Shown here: positions 1-6,449 of the stretch, in pieces
How positions within the stretch are numbered: position 1 is the first letter of the stretch
How the letters are laid out: each line of letters opens with the position of its first letter
NCBI GenBank assembly: GCA_020434085.1
Contig: JAGRBM010000037.1
Span: 1 to 9,740, forward strand
Direction: 5' to 3'
Length of the DNA stretch: 9,740 bases
From: Chrysiogenia bacterium
GTDB taxonomy: Bacteria; JAGRBM01
Notes under the pieces: model-generated
What the model was told of the DNA's origin: nothing
Databases searched by the model: none
The model's input: only the letters and a program-made list of their open reading frames with translations
Program-made: the position numbers and the translations under genes

Positions 1-4
1 AACC

Positions 5-562
5 ATGAGCCGAAAAATTCCCAGACTGGGCGCCGATGAAATGCCCACGGAGCTGGCGGACCAGCTCGCGCCGCGTATCCAGCGACTTGGATACCTGGGC
101 GAGTTTTTCCAGGTAATGGCGCATCAGCCGCAGGTGCTCAGCACCTTCATTACGCTGACCGAAGAGCTCAAGGACGCCGTTCCGCAAAAACTCACCGAGG
201 TTGTCTCCCTCACCATCGCGGCAAAAACCGGCAACGCCTACGAGCGAAACCAGCACGAGCGCCTTTGCGAAAAACTCGGCTACGAGCGCGCGTGGATCAA
301 GGCGGTGCTGGCGCTCGATCCGGCCAGCGACGCGCTCGCGCCCGAAGAGGTCGCCACCCAGGAGCTCGCGCTCGCGGCGATGGCGGGCTTTGGCAAGAAC
401 TGTGCGGCGCCGTTTGAAAAGCTGCTCGACTTGGTCGGTCAGCACCACGCCCTGGGCGTGCTCATGCTCATTGGCCGCTACCTCACCCACGCCATCATCG
501 TGAACACGCTGGAGCTGGAGCCCCCGGTTCGCTCCATCTTTGAAGAAGGGGACGCCGAATGA
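5..562 (+). CDS. Carboxymuconolactone decarboxylase (CMD/AhpD-like) family protein, 185 aa
   Basis: Small all-helical CMD-superfamily protein, first gene of the catabolic operon visible here. The core is residues 62-92 with YERNQH at 79-84, matching the YExxxH form of the CMD motif. The CxxC pair of AhpD-type peroxidases is absent, so peroxidase or disulfide reductase activity is unlikely. A second helical stretch at 150-170 (GRYLTHAIIVNTL) matches the usual C-terminal half, and the protein ends with a PPVRSIFE segment. Members of this group act as decarboxylases or lyases or are uncharacterised, and the substrate cannot be read from sequence. The stop codon overlaps the next start by ATGA (559-562), so the two are probably translationally coupled. 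Only 4 nt lie upstream of the ATG in the window, so the ribosome site and promoter are not visible and the start rests on the natural-looking N-terminus MSRKIPRLG. Family assignment is secure; function is not. Confidence 0.85.
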   Translation: MSRKIPRLGADEMPTELADQLAPRIQRLGYLGEFFQVMAHQPQVLSTFITLTEELKDAVPQKLTEVVSLTIAAKTGNAYERNQHERLCEKLGYERAWIKAVLALDPASDALAPEEVATQELALAAMAGFGKNCAAPFEKLLDLVGQHHALGVLMLIGRYLTHAIIVNTLELEPPVRSIFEEGDAE

Positions 563-1575
563 TCGCGCCCGATTCACCGCGCTGGATCAGCGAGGCCGAG
601 GTCGTCGAGATGCTCAGCCTGCGCGAGGCCATCGACGCGCTGGCCGAGGGGCTAAAGCGCGAGGCAAGCGGCAGCGCGCAAAACATGGTGAAGACACACG
701 CGGCCTGGCCGGTGGAAGACAAGGAAGCCACGCTTCACGCCATCGGCGCGGTGTTTACCCCAAAGGGTTACGAACACGGCTTTGTCGGCACCAAGACCTG
801 GGCCCACACGCCCGGCGGGGCGACGCCGCTCTTTGCGCTCTTCGATGCAAGCACGGGAAAATTGCTCGCCATGATCGAGGCCTTTGCCTTCGGCCAGATG
901 CGCACGGCAGGGATTTCTGGTCTGGCGACGCGTTACATGGCGAGTGAGGATGCGAACGAACTGGCGATTATCGGCACGGGAAAACAGGCCCTGCCGCAGG
1001 TGGCGGCCGTGCACTGCGTTCGGCCCCTGAAGCGCGTGCGCGTTTTTAGCCGCACGCCTGAAAAACGCGAGGCCTTCGCCGCGAAGCTGCGTGAGAACTT
1101 CGATTTTGAAGTGGTCGTTGCAGAATCAGTGGCAGAGGCCGCCAAGAACGCGCCGATTGTTACGCTGGTTACCCGCGCGACAAGCGCGTTCATCGGCAGC
1201 GCGGAAGTCGCCAAAGGCGCGCACATCAACGCCGTGGGCGCCATCACCCCCGAGCGCGAGGAGTTTCACCAGGACATATTCCCCCGCGCTGCACGCATGG
1301 CCGCCGACAGCGTCGACAGCGTGCGCCGTCTCTCAGCAGAATTCCGCACCCGCATGGGAGAAGACGATGCCCACTGGGCGATGGTCGAGCCGCTCTCGAA
1401 GCTCGTCGCCGAAGACGCGCGCCGCCCGGGCGAAGCCGATCTCACCCTGTTCAAGGCCATGGGCATGGGGATCTCCGATCTCTCGCTGGCCTCGGAGATC
1501 TACGCCCGCGCACTGGGAAAAAATCTGGGACACAAGTTCCCCCATCCCGAGAAAGTTCCGATCCGTTTTTCCTGA
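559..1575 (+). CDS. Ornithine cyclodeaminase / mu-crystallin family NAD(P)-dependent protein, 338 aa
   Basis: Member of the OCD/mu-crystallin/alanine dehydrogenase superfamily, which includes ornithine cyclodeaminases, ketimine reductases and imino-acid dehydrogenases. The N-terminal half has GTKTW (78-82), with a Lys where the family binds substrate carboxylate, and the family signature QMRTAGISGLATRYM (113-127). The Rossmann nucleotide-binding loop IIGTGKQA is at 137-144. LFKAMGMGISDLSLASEIY (298-316) is the usual C-terminal signature. The length is normal for the family. In P. putida OCD the catalytic Asp228 lies in an NAVGxDxPG context; here the matching stretch is NAVGAITPE (224-232), with Ile229 at that position. 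True ornithine cyclodeaminase activity is therefore unlikely, and a reductase or dehydrogenase acting on an imine or keto acid of the pathway is a better guess. It starts inside the previous gene (ATGA), with an upstream GA-rich ribosome site. Confidence 0.85.
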   Translation: MIAPDSPRWISEAEVVEMLSLREAIDALAEGLKREASGSAQNMVKTHAAWPVEDKEATLHAIGAVFTPKGYEHGFVGTKTWAHTPGGATPLFALFDASTGKLLAMIEAFAFGQMRTAGISGLATRYMASEDANELAIIGTGKQALPQVAAVHCVRPLKRVRVFSRTPEKREAFAAKLRENFDFEVVVAESVAEAAKNAPIVTLVTRATSAFIGSAEVAKGAHINAVGAITPEREEFHQDIFPRAARMAADSVDSVRRLSAEFRTRMGEDDAHWAMVEPLSKLVAEDARRPGEADLTLFKAMGMGISDLSLASEIYARALGKNLGHKFPHPEKVPIRFS

Positions 1576-1591
1576 GACGGATTTTGCACGC

Positions 1592-1599
1592 GAGGTAAG
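1592..1599 (+). promoter_or_regulatory. Ribosome binding site of the bicupin gene
   Basis: GAGGTAAG ends a few bases before the ATG at 1603, with 6 nt between GAGGT and the start. It lies in the 27-nt gap after the OCD-family gene and supports this start codon. Confidence 0.6.
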
Positions 1600-1602
1600 A
1601 AC

Positions 1603-2709
1603 ATGAGCGATGAACTCAAAGCCAAGATGATCGATGAGACCGGAAAGAGCGCCCCCGAGTGGAAGGCGATGCCGCCGGTGCTCATTCGCAAGGCCGAAAT
1701 AGATGCCGAAATCGAGCGGCTCTCGAAGCTGCCCACCCCGGAGAACGGCCGCCGCCAGACGAGCATCGTTCACCCCTACCACGGGCTGAGCGGCCTGGCC
1801 CCGGGCATCAAGGTGAAGATCTGCGTTTTGAATCCCGGCGAACGCACCGCGCCCGTGCGCGAGAACGCCACGCAGGTGAATTTCTGCATCCAGGGCGGCG
1901 GCAGCATTGTCATCAACGGCAAGCCGCGCGCTTACGCCAAGTACGACACTTTCAACATTCCCTCGTGGCATGTCTACGAGCATGTCAACGATACCGACGA
2001 GGTGCAGGTGCGGCTTTGTTACTCCAACGCCGCGCTGCTCGAGAAGATGCGCGTGCACATTGTCGACGAAAACCCGCCCGCACCGGGCGAGGAAGCGGCC
2101 GCCGCGGCAAAGGCCGAGTCGGGCGAAAAGCACGAGGCGCAGAAGCATCCCTTCGGCACCTTCCAGATCACCGACGAGGGCGCCTACCTCATGCCCTACG
2201 AGACACTGGTCAATCCCGACGTCGTGGAGAGCAAGGCCCTGCACTGGCCGTGGAAGCTGGTGAAGGAAAACCTGGACAAGCTCGCAAATCTGGGTCAGGA
2301 ATACCGCGGCCGACGTCTGTATCTGATGTACAACCCCTCCACAGGTCGCACGAACGGCATCACCAACAACTTCTTCGCGACCATCACGATCCGTCCGCCC
2401 AAAATTTCCGACCGCCCGCACCGCCATGTTTCGGCGGCAATCAACTACTTCTTCTCGGGAAGCGGTCATTCCATCGTGGAGAACAAGCGCTACGAGTGGA
2501 GCGCCGGCGACCTCATGCTCACCGCGCCCGGCTGGGCGCGACACTGCCACAACTCCCACGACGAAGCGGTCTACGAGCTGACCATCCAGGACAGCCCCCT
2601 CAACATCGCGATGGAGTCCCTGCTCTGGCAGGAAGACCTGGGCAAGCCCGCCTCCGTGCTGGGCGCCATGCACGGCTTTGACACAAACCGGGAGGCGCTG
2701 GCCAAATGA
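1603..2709 (+). CDS. Bicupin ring-cleavage dioxygenase-like protein (gentisate 1,2-dioxygenase family), 368 aa
   Basis: Two cupin domains joined by an Ala/Glu-rich linker (about 158-182). Gentisate, salicylate and 1-hydroxy-2-naphthoate dioxygenases share this bicupin layout and use Fe(II) to cleave hydroxylated aromatic carboxylates. The C-terminal cupin has H273-R-H275 followed by VSAAINYFFSGSG, like the HRHTxxALRF...EGxG motif of gentisate dioxygenases. It also has PGWARHCHN (309-317), supplying a third His (314 or 316), and QDSPL (329-333). The N-terminal cupin keeps the fold signature (FCIQGGGSIVING, IPSWHVYEHVN) but reads V85-R-E87 where HRH is expected. In characterised enzymes the iron sits in the N-terminal cupin, so the metal site appears moved. 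The position next to a salicylate-5-hydroxylase-like oxygenase fits ring opening of its product. It overlaps the next gene by ATGA (2706-2709). A non-enzymatic or other dioxygenase role remains possible. Confidence 0.8.
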   Translation: MSDELKAKMIDETGKSAPEWKAMPPVLIRKAEIDAEIERLSKLPTPENGRRQTSIVHPYHGLSGLAPGIKVKICVLNPGERTAPVRENATQVNFCIQGGGSIVINGKPRAYAKYDTFNIPSWHVYEHVNDTDEVQVRLCYSNAALLEKMRVHIVDENPPAPGEEAAAAAKAESGEKHEAQKHPFGTFQITDEGAYLMPYETLVNPDVVESKALHWPWKLVKENLDKLANLGQEYRGRRLYLMYNPSTGRTNGITNNFFATITIRPPKISDRPHRHVSAAINYFFSGSGHSIVENKRYEWSAGDLMLTAPGWARHCHNSHDEAVYELTIQDSPLNIAMESLLWQEDLGKPASVLGAMHGFDTNREALAK

Positions 2710-3608
2710 TGAAACTCGACGAGAAGTTCCTGCGCGGCTCGTATCCGCCGCTCGTAACCCCGTTCAAGGACGGCGAGGTCGACTACAACTGCTACGCCAG
2801 GCTGGTGGAGCACCAGATCGAGAACGGAACCCATGGAATTCTGGTCACCGGCACGACGGGCGAGCCCAGCACGCTCACCATCGATGAGCGCGCCAAGCTC
2901 GTCGAGGTGGCCGTGCAGACTTCCAATGGCCGCGTGCCGGTCGTCGCCGCCACGGGCACCGAGTCCTACGTGGGCACGGCCGAACTCACGAACAAGGCCG
3001 AGAAGGCCGGCGCCGATGCGCTCCTTATCGTGACGCCCTACTACATCAAGCCGCCCCAACGCGGCCTGGTCGAGTATTACGCGGCGCTCGGCAAGGAATC
3101 GAAGCTGCCGATGATGATCTACCACATCCCCGGTCGCACCGCGGTTTCGGTGCCGGTGAGCACCGTGGCCGAGATCGCTGCGCGGGTTCCGACCCTTGTC
3201 GGAATCAAACACGCGGTCGTCGACCTCGACTACGTGACCGAGGTGCTCGACCACATGGGGATGGATTTTCGCATTTTCGTAGGGCTTGAGAGCCTGTCCT
3301 TCCCCATGCTCTGCGTGGGCGCGTGCGGCCTTATGAATGCCGTCGGCAACCTTGCGCCCAAACGCGTCTCGCAGATGTGCGAGGAAGTCTTTGCCGGAAA
3401 CCTGGCGGCCGCGCGCAAACTGCACTTCGATCTCTTCGGCCTGAACAAGGCCGTGTTCCTGGACACCAATCCCATCCCCATGAAGTACATGATGATGAAG
3501 ATGGGACTTCTCGAGCGCGCCGAGCACCGCCTGCCCATGGTCACCGTGACGGATACGCAGGCAAAGGAGCTCGACGCACTGCTCAAGGAAGCCGGGCTCG
3601 TCGGCTAG
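2706..3608 (+). CDS. DapA-family (class I aldolase / dihydrodipicolinate synthase-like) lyase, 300 aa
   Basis: TIM-barrel pyruvate-type aldolase/lyase of the DHDPS/NAL superfamily. All core residues are visible: GTTGE (49-53), PYY (111-113), the catalytic Tyr139 in YHIPGRT with Arg144, and the Schiff-base Lys168 in VGIKHA. NPIPMKYMMMKMG (255-267) is the usual C-terminal helix. Automatic annotation would call it 4-hydroxy-tetrahydrodipicolinate synthase. Its place between a ring-cleavage cupin and a ring-hydroxylating oxygenase instead suggests a catabolic aldolase or hydratase-aldolase releasing or adding pyruvate, as NahE-type members do. The stretch AATGTESYVG (81-90) differs from the GTG(S/A)N loop of lysine-pathway enzymes. 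GGAGG at 2691-2695 is 10 nt from the first of two adjacent ATG codons, favouring the 2706 start. The family is certain; the substrate is inferred only from context. Confidence 0.88.
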   Translation: MMKLDEKFLRGSYPPLVTPFKDGEVDYNCYARLVEHQIENGTHGILVTGTTGEPSTLTIDERAKLVEVAVQTSNGRVPVVAATGTESYVGTAELTNKAEKAGADALLIVTPYYIKPPQRGLVEYYAALGKESKLPMMIYHIPGRTAVSVPVSTVAEIAARVPTLVGIKHAVVDLDYVTEVLDHMGMDFRIFVGLESLSFPMLCVGACGLMNAVGNLAPKRVSQMCEEVFAGNLAAARKLHFDLFGLNKAVFLDTNPIPMKYMMMKMGLLERAEHRLPMVTVTDTQAKELDALLKEAGLVG

Positions 3609-3613
3609 GAAGC

Positions 3614-3617
3614 GAGG
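3614..3617 (+). promoter_or_regulatory. Ribosome binding site of the Rieske oxygenase large subunit
   Basis: GAGG lies 4 nt before the ATG at 3622, in the 13-nt gap after the DapA-family gene. A second in-frame ATG at 3631 is 13 nt from this site and so less likely. Confidence 0.45.
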
Positions 3618-3621
3618 CGCC

Positions 3622-4872
3622 ATGTCAGCAATGGATGCAGCAAAGCGGAGTTGGCCCGCACCAAGCGCAGGGCGCGTGCCGCTGTGGGTTTATTCCGATC
3701 CCGATGTCTATGCCCTTGAGCAGGAACGCGTCTTCGCCGGGCCCACCTGGAACTACGTGGGGCTCGAGGTCGAGATTCCCAACCCCGGCGACTACCGGCG
3801 CACCTTCATTGGCGAGAAATCCGTCGTCGTCACCCGCACCAAAGACGGCGCAGTGCACTGCTTTCTCAACAAGTGCACCCACCGCGGCGTGGAATTCTGC
3901 CGAACCGATTGCGGCAACGCCCGCAATTTCATGTGCCCCTATCACCAGTGGGTGTTCGATCTCAAAGGCAACCTGATCGGTGTTCCCTTCCGCAAGGGCG
4001 TAAAGGGCCAGGGCGGGATGCCCGAAGATTTCGACTTCAAGGACCACCCGGCGCGGCCGCTTAAAGTCGAGGTCGTCAACGGCGTGATCTTCGCGTCCTT
4101 CGACCACGACGTTCCGCCCTTCAAGGACTATCTGGGCGAGTCGATGTATCACTACTTCACCCGCGTGTTCGACGGGCGCGGGCTGCGGCTTCTGGGGCAC
4201 GAGCGCCAGGACATTCCCTGCAACTGGAAGCTGATGCAGGAGAACATCAAGGACCCCTACCACGCGAGCCTGCTGCACGTGTTCCTCGTGACCTTCGGAC
4301 TCTTTCGCGCCGACCAGAAGTCGGAGGTGAAGCTTGATCCAAGTGGCGCCCACGCCGTGCTGGTCTCGCGCAAGGGCGAGCAGAAGGCCGGCGAAGGACT
4401 TGAAGAAATGGCGTCCTTCAAAGCCGACTACGCGCTCAAGGACCCGCGCCTTCTCGATCCGGTCAAGGAATTTCCCGATGCCAACACGGTCATCATGCAG
4501 ACGATCTTTCCCAACCTCATCGTGCAGCAGCAGTCCAACACGCTGGCCACGCGCCAGATCATTCCGAAGGGCCCGAACAATTTCGAGCTCTACTGGACCT
4601 TCTTTGGCTACGAGAACGACGACGAGGCCATGGTGACGCGCCGCCTGCGGCAGGCGAACCTGATGGGCCCGGCGGGCCTTGTCAGCGTGGACGACGGTGA
4701 GGTGCTCGAGTTCACCCAGAACGGAGCGCGCCCGCATCCCGGCGATCTGGCCGTCATGGAAATGGGCGGCCACGACCACGCCGACACCGATCACATGGTG
4801 ACCGAAGCCGCCATTCGCGGCTTTTACGAACACTATGCCCGGGTGATGGGCTTCAAGCGGGAGGGCGCATGA
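3622..4872 (+). CDS. Rieske non-heme iron ring-hydroxylating oxygenase, large (alpha) subunit, salicylate 5-hydroxylase-like, 416 aa
   Basis: Terminal oxygenase subunit that activates O2 to hydroxylate an aromatic ring. The Rieske [2Fe-2S] domain is residues 40-130, with ligands C85-x-H87 (CTHRG) and C105-x-x-H108 (CPYH). The catalytic domain has NWKLMQENIKDPYHASLLH (201-219), giving bridging Asp211 and iron ligands His214 and His219. The third ligand is Asp357 or Asp358 in SVDDGE. From memory, long stretches (VGLEVEIPNPGD, CPYHQW, QENIKDPYH, AGLVSVDDGEV) closely resemble NagG of salicylate 5-hydroxylase, which makes gentisate; anthranilate-hydroxylating homologues are the main alternative. 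The protein is cytoplasmic. Its stop overlaps the small-subunit start by ATGA (4869-4872), as expected for an alpha/beta pair. No ferredoxin or reductase gene is beside it, so electrons must come from elsewhere. Class is certain; exact substrate is not. Confidence 0.93.
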   Translation: MSAMDAAKRSWPAPSAGRVPLWVYSDPDVYALEQERVFAGPTWNYVGLEVEIPNPGDYRRTFIGEKSVVVTRTKDGAVHCFLNKCTHRGVEFCRTDCGNARNFMCPYHQWVFDLKGNLIGVPFRKGVKGQGGMPEDFDFKDHPARPLKVEVVNGVIFASFDHDVPPFKDYLGESMYHYFTRVFDGRGLRLLGHERQDIPCNWKLMQENIKDPYHASLLHVFLVTFGLFRADQKSEVKLDPSGAHAVLVSRKGEQKAGEGLEEMASFKADYALKDPRLLDPVKEFPDANTVIMQTIFPNLIVQQQSNTLATRQIIPKGPNNFELYWTFFGYENDDEAMVTRRLRQANLMGPAGLVSVDDGEVLEFTQNGARPHPGDLAVMEMGGHDHADTDHMVTEAAIRGFYEHYARVMGFKREGA

Positions 4873-5357
4873 AACTCGACGATCTCTCAGCCATGGAACT
4901 CCAGTTCGAAGTCGAGCGGTTGCTCTATGAATACGTGCAGACTCTCGACGACGGGCACCTCGAACGCTGGCCCGTGTTCTTCACCGAAGAATGCACCTAC
5001 CAGGTCATCGCCCGCGACAACTTCGATCGCGGCCTGCCGCTGGCGCTGATTCGCTGCGAGAGCCGCGACATGCTCCACGACCGGGTGACCGCGCTCCAGC
5101 AGGCCAATGTCTACGGCCCGCGCTACCTGCGCCATCTGGTCAGCAACCCGCGCGTGGTGGAACGGCACGAGGAGAGTGTGCTCGTCCAGAGCAATTTTGC
5201 CGTGCTGCGCACCATGCTCGATGAGCCGACGAAGATCTTTCTGGCCGGGCGCTACCTGGACCGGATCGTCGTCGATTCGGGCGTGCTGCGATTCAGCGAG
5301 AAGCGCTGCATTTATGACACCCTGCTCATTCCCAATTCCGTGACTTATCCTGTCTAG
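4869..5357 (+). CDS. Aromatic-ring-hydroxylating oxygenase, small (beta) subunit, 162 aa
   Basis: NTF2-fold structural subunit that assembles with the upstream large subunit, typically as alpha3beta3. The typical features of the family are present: an N-terminal helix with the LLYEYVQTLDDGHLERWPVFF region (18-38), then CTYQVIARDN (42-51), and then the signature CESRDMLHDRVTALQQANVY (63-82) followed by YLRHLVSNP (86-94). It lacks metal ligands, as expected. The length matches NagH-type subunits of about 160 aa. GGGAGGG (4859-4865) precedes the ATG, which overlaps the alpha stop codon, so production of the two subunits is probably coupled. The assignment follows both from motifs and from adjacency to the Rieske gene. 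Confidence 0.92.
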   Translation: MKLDDLSAMELQFEVERLLYEYVQTLDDGHLERWPVFFTEECTYQVIARDNFDRGLPLALIRCESRDMLHDRVTALQQANVYGPRYLRHLVSNPRVVERHEESVLVQSNFAVLRTMLDEPTKIFLAGRYLDRIVVDSGVLRFSEKRCIYDTLLIPNSVTYPV

Positions 5358-5403
5358 CCGGCGGTAATTTCGCCGCAACGAACGCCGCGCGAGCGGCATC
5401 TGT
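5358..5403 (+). other. Short spacer with two small hairpins in the operon
   Basis: This 61-nt gap (5358-5418) is the widest in the eight-gene operon. It contains CGGCG/CGCCG (5359-5363 and 5371-5375, 7-nt loop) and GCCGC-GCGA-GCGGC (5384-5397, a 5-bp stem with a GNRA-type tetraloop). Neither is followed by a T-run, so these are not classical terminators. They could affect mRNA stability or be chance in GC-rich DNA. Confidence 0.3.
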
Positions 5404-5414
5404 GGAGGGGAGGA
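5404..5414 (+). promoter_or_regulatory. Strong ribosome binding site of the NTF2-like gene
   Basis: GGAGGGGAGGA is an extended purine-rich site ending 4 nt before the ATG at 5419. It is the strongest Shine-Dalgarno match in the operon and fits a gene that is not translationally coupled to its upstream neighbour. Confidence 0.7.
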
Positions 5415-5418
5415 TTTC

Positions 5419-5844
5419 ATGGCGAAGTCCGCGAAAATCGATTTGGTAGCCGAACTGTTCGCTTCGCTGGAAGACTTCCCACGGGCCGAGGCCCTCATGG
5501 AAGAGATCTACGACGGCAACGTCTACTTCCAGGATCCCATCCAGCGCGTAGACGGGTTGAAGGCCTTTCAGGACATGAACCGCCGCGTGGTGGAAAAAAT
5601 GCCGGGGCTCGAGGTGAAGGTCCTTGGCGTCACGGGCAACGATCAGGCCGTCGCCGCCGAGTGGGACATGAGCTTCAACACGCTGGGCCGCCGGGTTCAC
5701 CTGCCGGGCGTTTCGTGGCTGAGCTTCAACGCCGCCGGCAAGTGTTACCGCCACGTCGATTACTGGGACTGGATGGCGCTGAGCGATCAGGTCGTCCCTG
5801 CCATGAAATTCATGCACGACATCATGCGAAAGGCAGTTGGATGA
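5419..5844 (+). CDS. Nuclear transport factor 2 / SnoaL-like family protein, 141 aa
   Basis: Small cone-shaped alpha+beta-barrel protein of the NTF2-like/SnoaL/ketosteroid-isomerase superfamily. Features visible are an N-terminal helix (8-31), then VYFQDPIQRVDGLKAF (36-50), with Asp39-Pro40 typical of the first strand and the GxxAF turn. The pocket-lining motif RHVDYWDW (111-118) has acidic Asp114 and Asp117 where isomerases of the fold place catalytic acids. No signal peptide is seen. The family includes isomerases, cyclases, dehydratases and binding proteins, so the reaction cannot be named; an isomerase or dehydratase acting on an open-chain intermediate would suit the operon. It is distinct in sequence from the upstream beta subunit although both have the NTF2 fold. 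The stop codon overlaps the GST start by ATGA (5841-5844). Confidence 0.8.
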   Translation: MAKSAKIDLVAELFASLEDFPRAEALMEEIYDGNVYFQDPIQRVDGLKAFQDMNRRVVEKMPGLEVKVLGVTGNDQAVAAEWDMSFNTLGRRVHLPGVSWLSFNAAGKCYRHVDYWDWMALSDQVVPAMKFMHDIMRKAVG

Positions 5845-6449
5845 AACTCTACGACGATCCGCTTGCTCCCAACCCGCGCCGCGTGCGCATTTTCATCAAG
5901 GAAAAGGGGCTCGACATCGAATTCGAGACCCTGCACATCGCCAAAAACAAGCACAAGAGCCCGGAGTTTCTTGCGAAGAATCCGCTGGGCCTGCTGCCGG
6001 TACTCGAGCTCGACGACGGCACCTGCATCAGCGAATCCGTGGCCATCTGCCGCTATCTCGAAGAGCTGCATCCCGAGCCCAACCTGATGGGGTGCGATCC
6101 ACTCGAGCGCGCGCAGATCGAGATGTGGGCCCGCCGCATGGAAATCGAGCTGATGAACTACGTCGCCGGCTATTTCCGCAACACCCACCCCTTCTGGGAA
6201 GGGCGCATCCCCCAGGCACCCGACTGGGGAGAGATCTGCAAGAAAGCGGCTCTCAAGCGCATGGAGTGGCTCGATTCCGAGCTGGCCGGTCGCGAGTTCG
6301 TCGCCGGCGATCGCTTCACCATTGCCGACATCACCGCGCTTGTGGCGTGCGACTTCGGACGCATCACCAAGCTCTGGCCGCAGCCGCAGCTCGAAAACCT
6401 CACCCGCTGGCATGCCGCCATCTCGGCGCGGCCCAGCACGAAGGGCTAG
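5841..6449 (+). CDS. Glutathione S-transferase family protein, 202 aa
   Basis: Cytosolic GST with an N-terminal thioredoxin-like domain (1-75) and a helical C-terminal domain (85-200). The glutathione site is visible as the cis-proline in GLLPVLEL (50-57, Pro53) and the ESVAI gamma-glutamyl-binding motif (65-69). FTIADI (159-164) is the N-capping box of the C-terminal domain. The N-terminal catalytic region reads LAPNPRRVR (8-16) and lacks the SSxS-type motif of zeta-class maleylacetoacetate and maleylpyruvate isomerases. The attractive role of maleylpyruvate isomerase is therefore unproven; other glutathione-dependent isomerase or lyase activity is possible. The start at 5841 is chosen over upstream in-frame codons because it overlaps the NTF2-like stop (ATGA), follows AAAGG (5829-5833), and gives a normal GST N-terminus MKLYDDP. 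Its stop shares CTAG with the convergent DUF924 gene. Confidence 0.9.
   Translation: MKLYDDPLAPNPRRVRIFIKEKGLDIEFETLHIAKNKHKSPEFLAKNPLGLLPVLELDDGTCISESVAICRYLEELHPEPNLMGCDPLERAQIEMWARRMEIELMNYVAGYFRNTHPFWEGRIPQAPDWGEICKKAALKRMEWLDSELAGREFVAGDRFTIADITALVACDFGRITKLWPQPQLENLTRWHAAISARPSTKG

Noticed and set aside
1333-2673. 446-codon open frame on the minus strand across the OCD and bicupin genes
   Set aside because: It is opposite two well-supported genes, has low-complexity His/Gly/Val/Arg-rich content without motifs, and such antisense frames are common in GC-rich coding DNA.
2571-3623. 350-codon minus-strand open frame across the DapA-family gene
   Set aside because: Shadow of a gene with clear catalytic motifs on the plus strand; the translation shows no recognisable domain.
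3625-4833. 402-codon minus-strand open frame across the Rieske large subunit
   Set aside because: Exactly mirrors the Rieske gene and carries no family motif; explained by codon bias.
5661-5840. Upstream extension of the GST frame by 60 codons
   Set aside because: It overlaps the NTF2-like gene in another frame, and the GST fold begins at the ATG at 5841.
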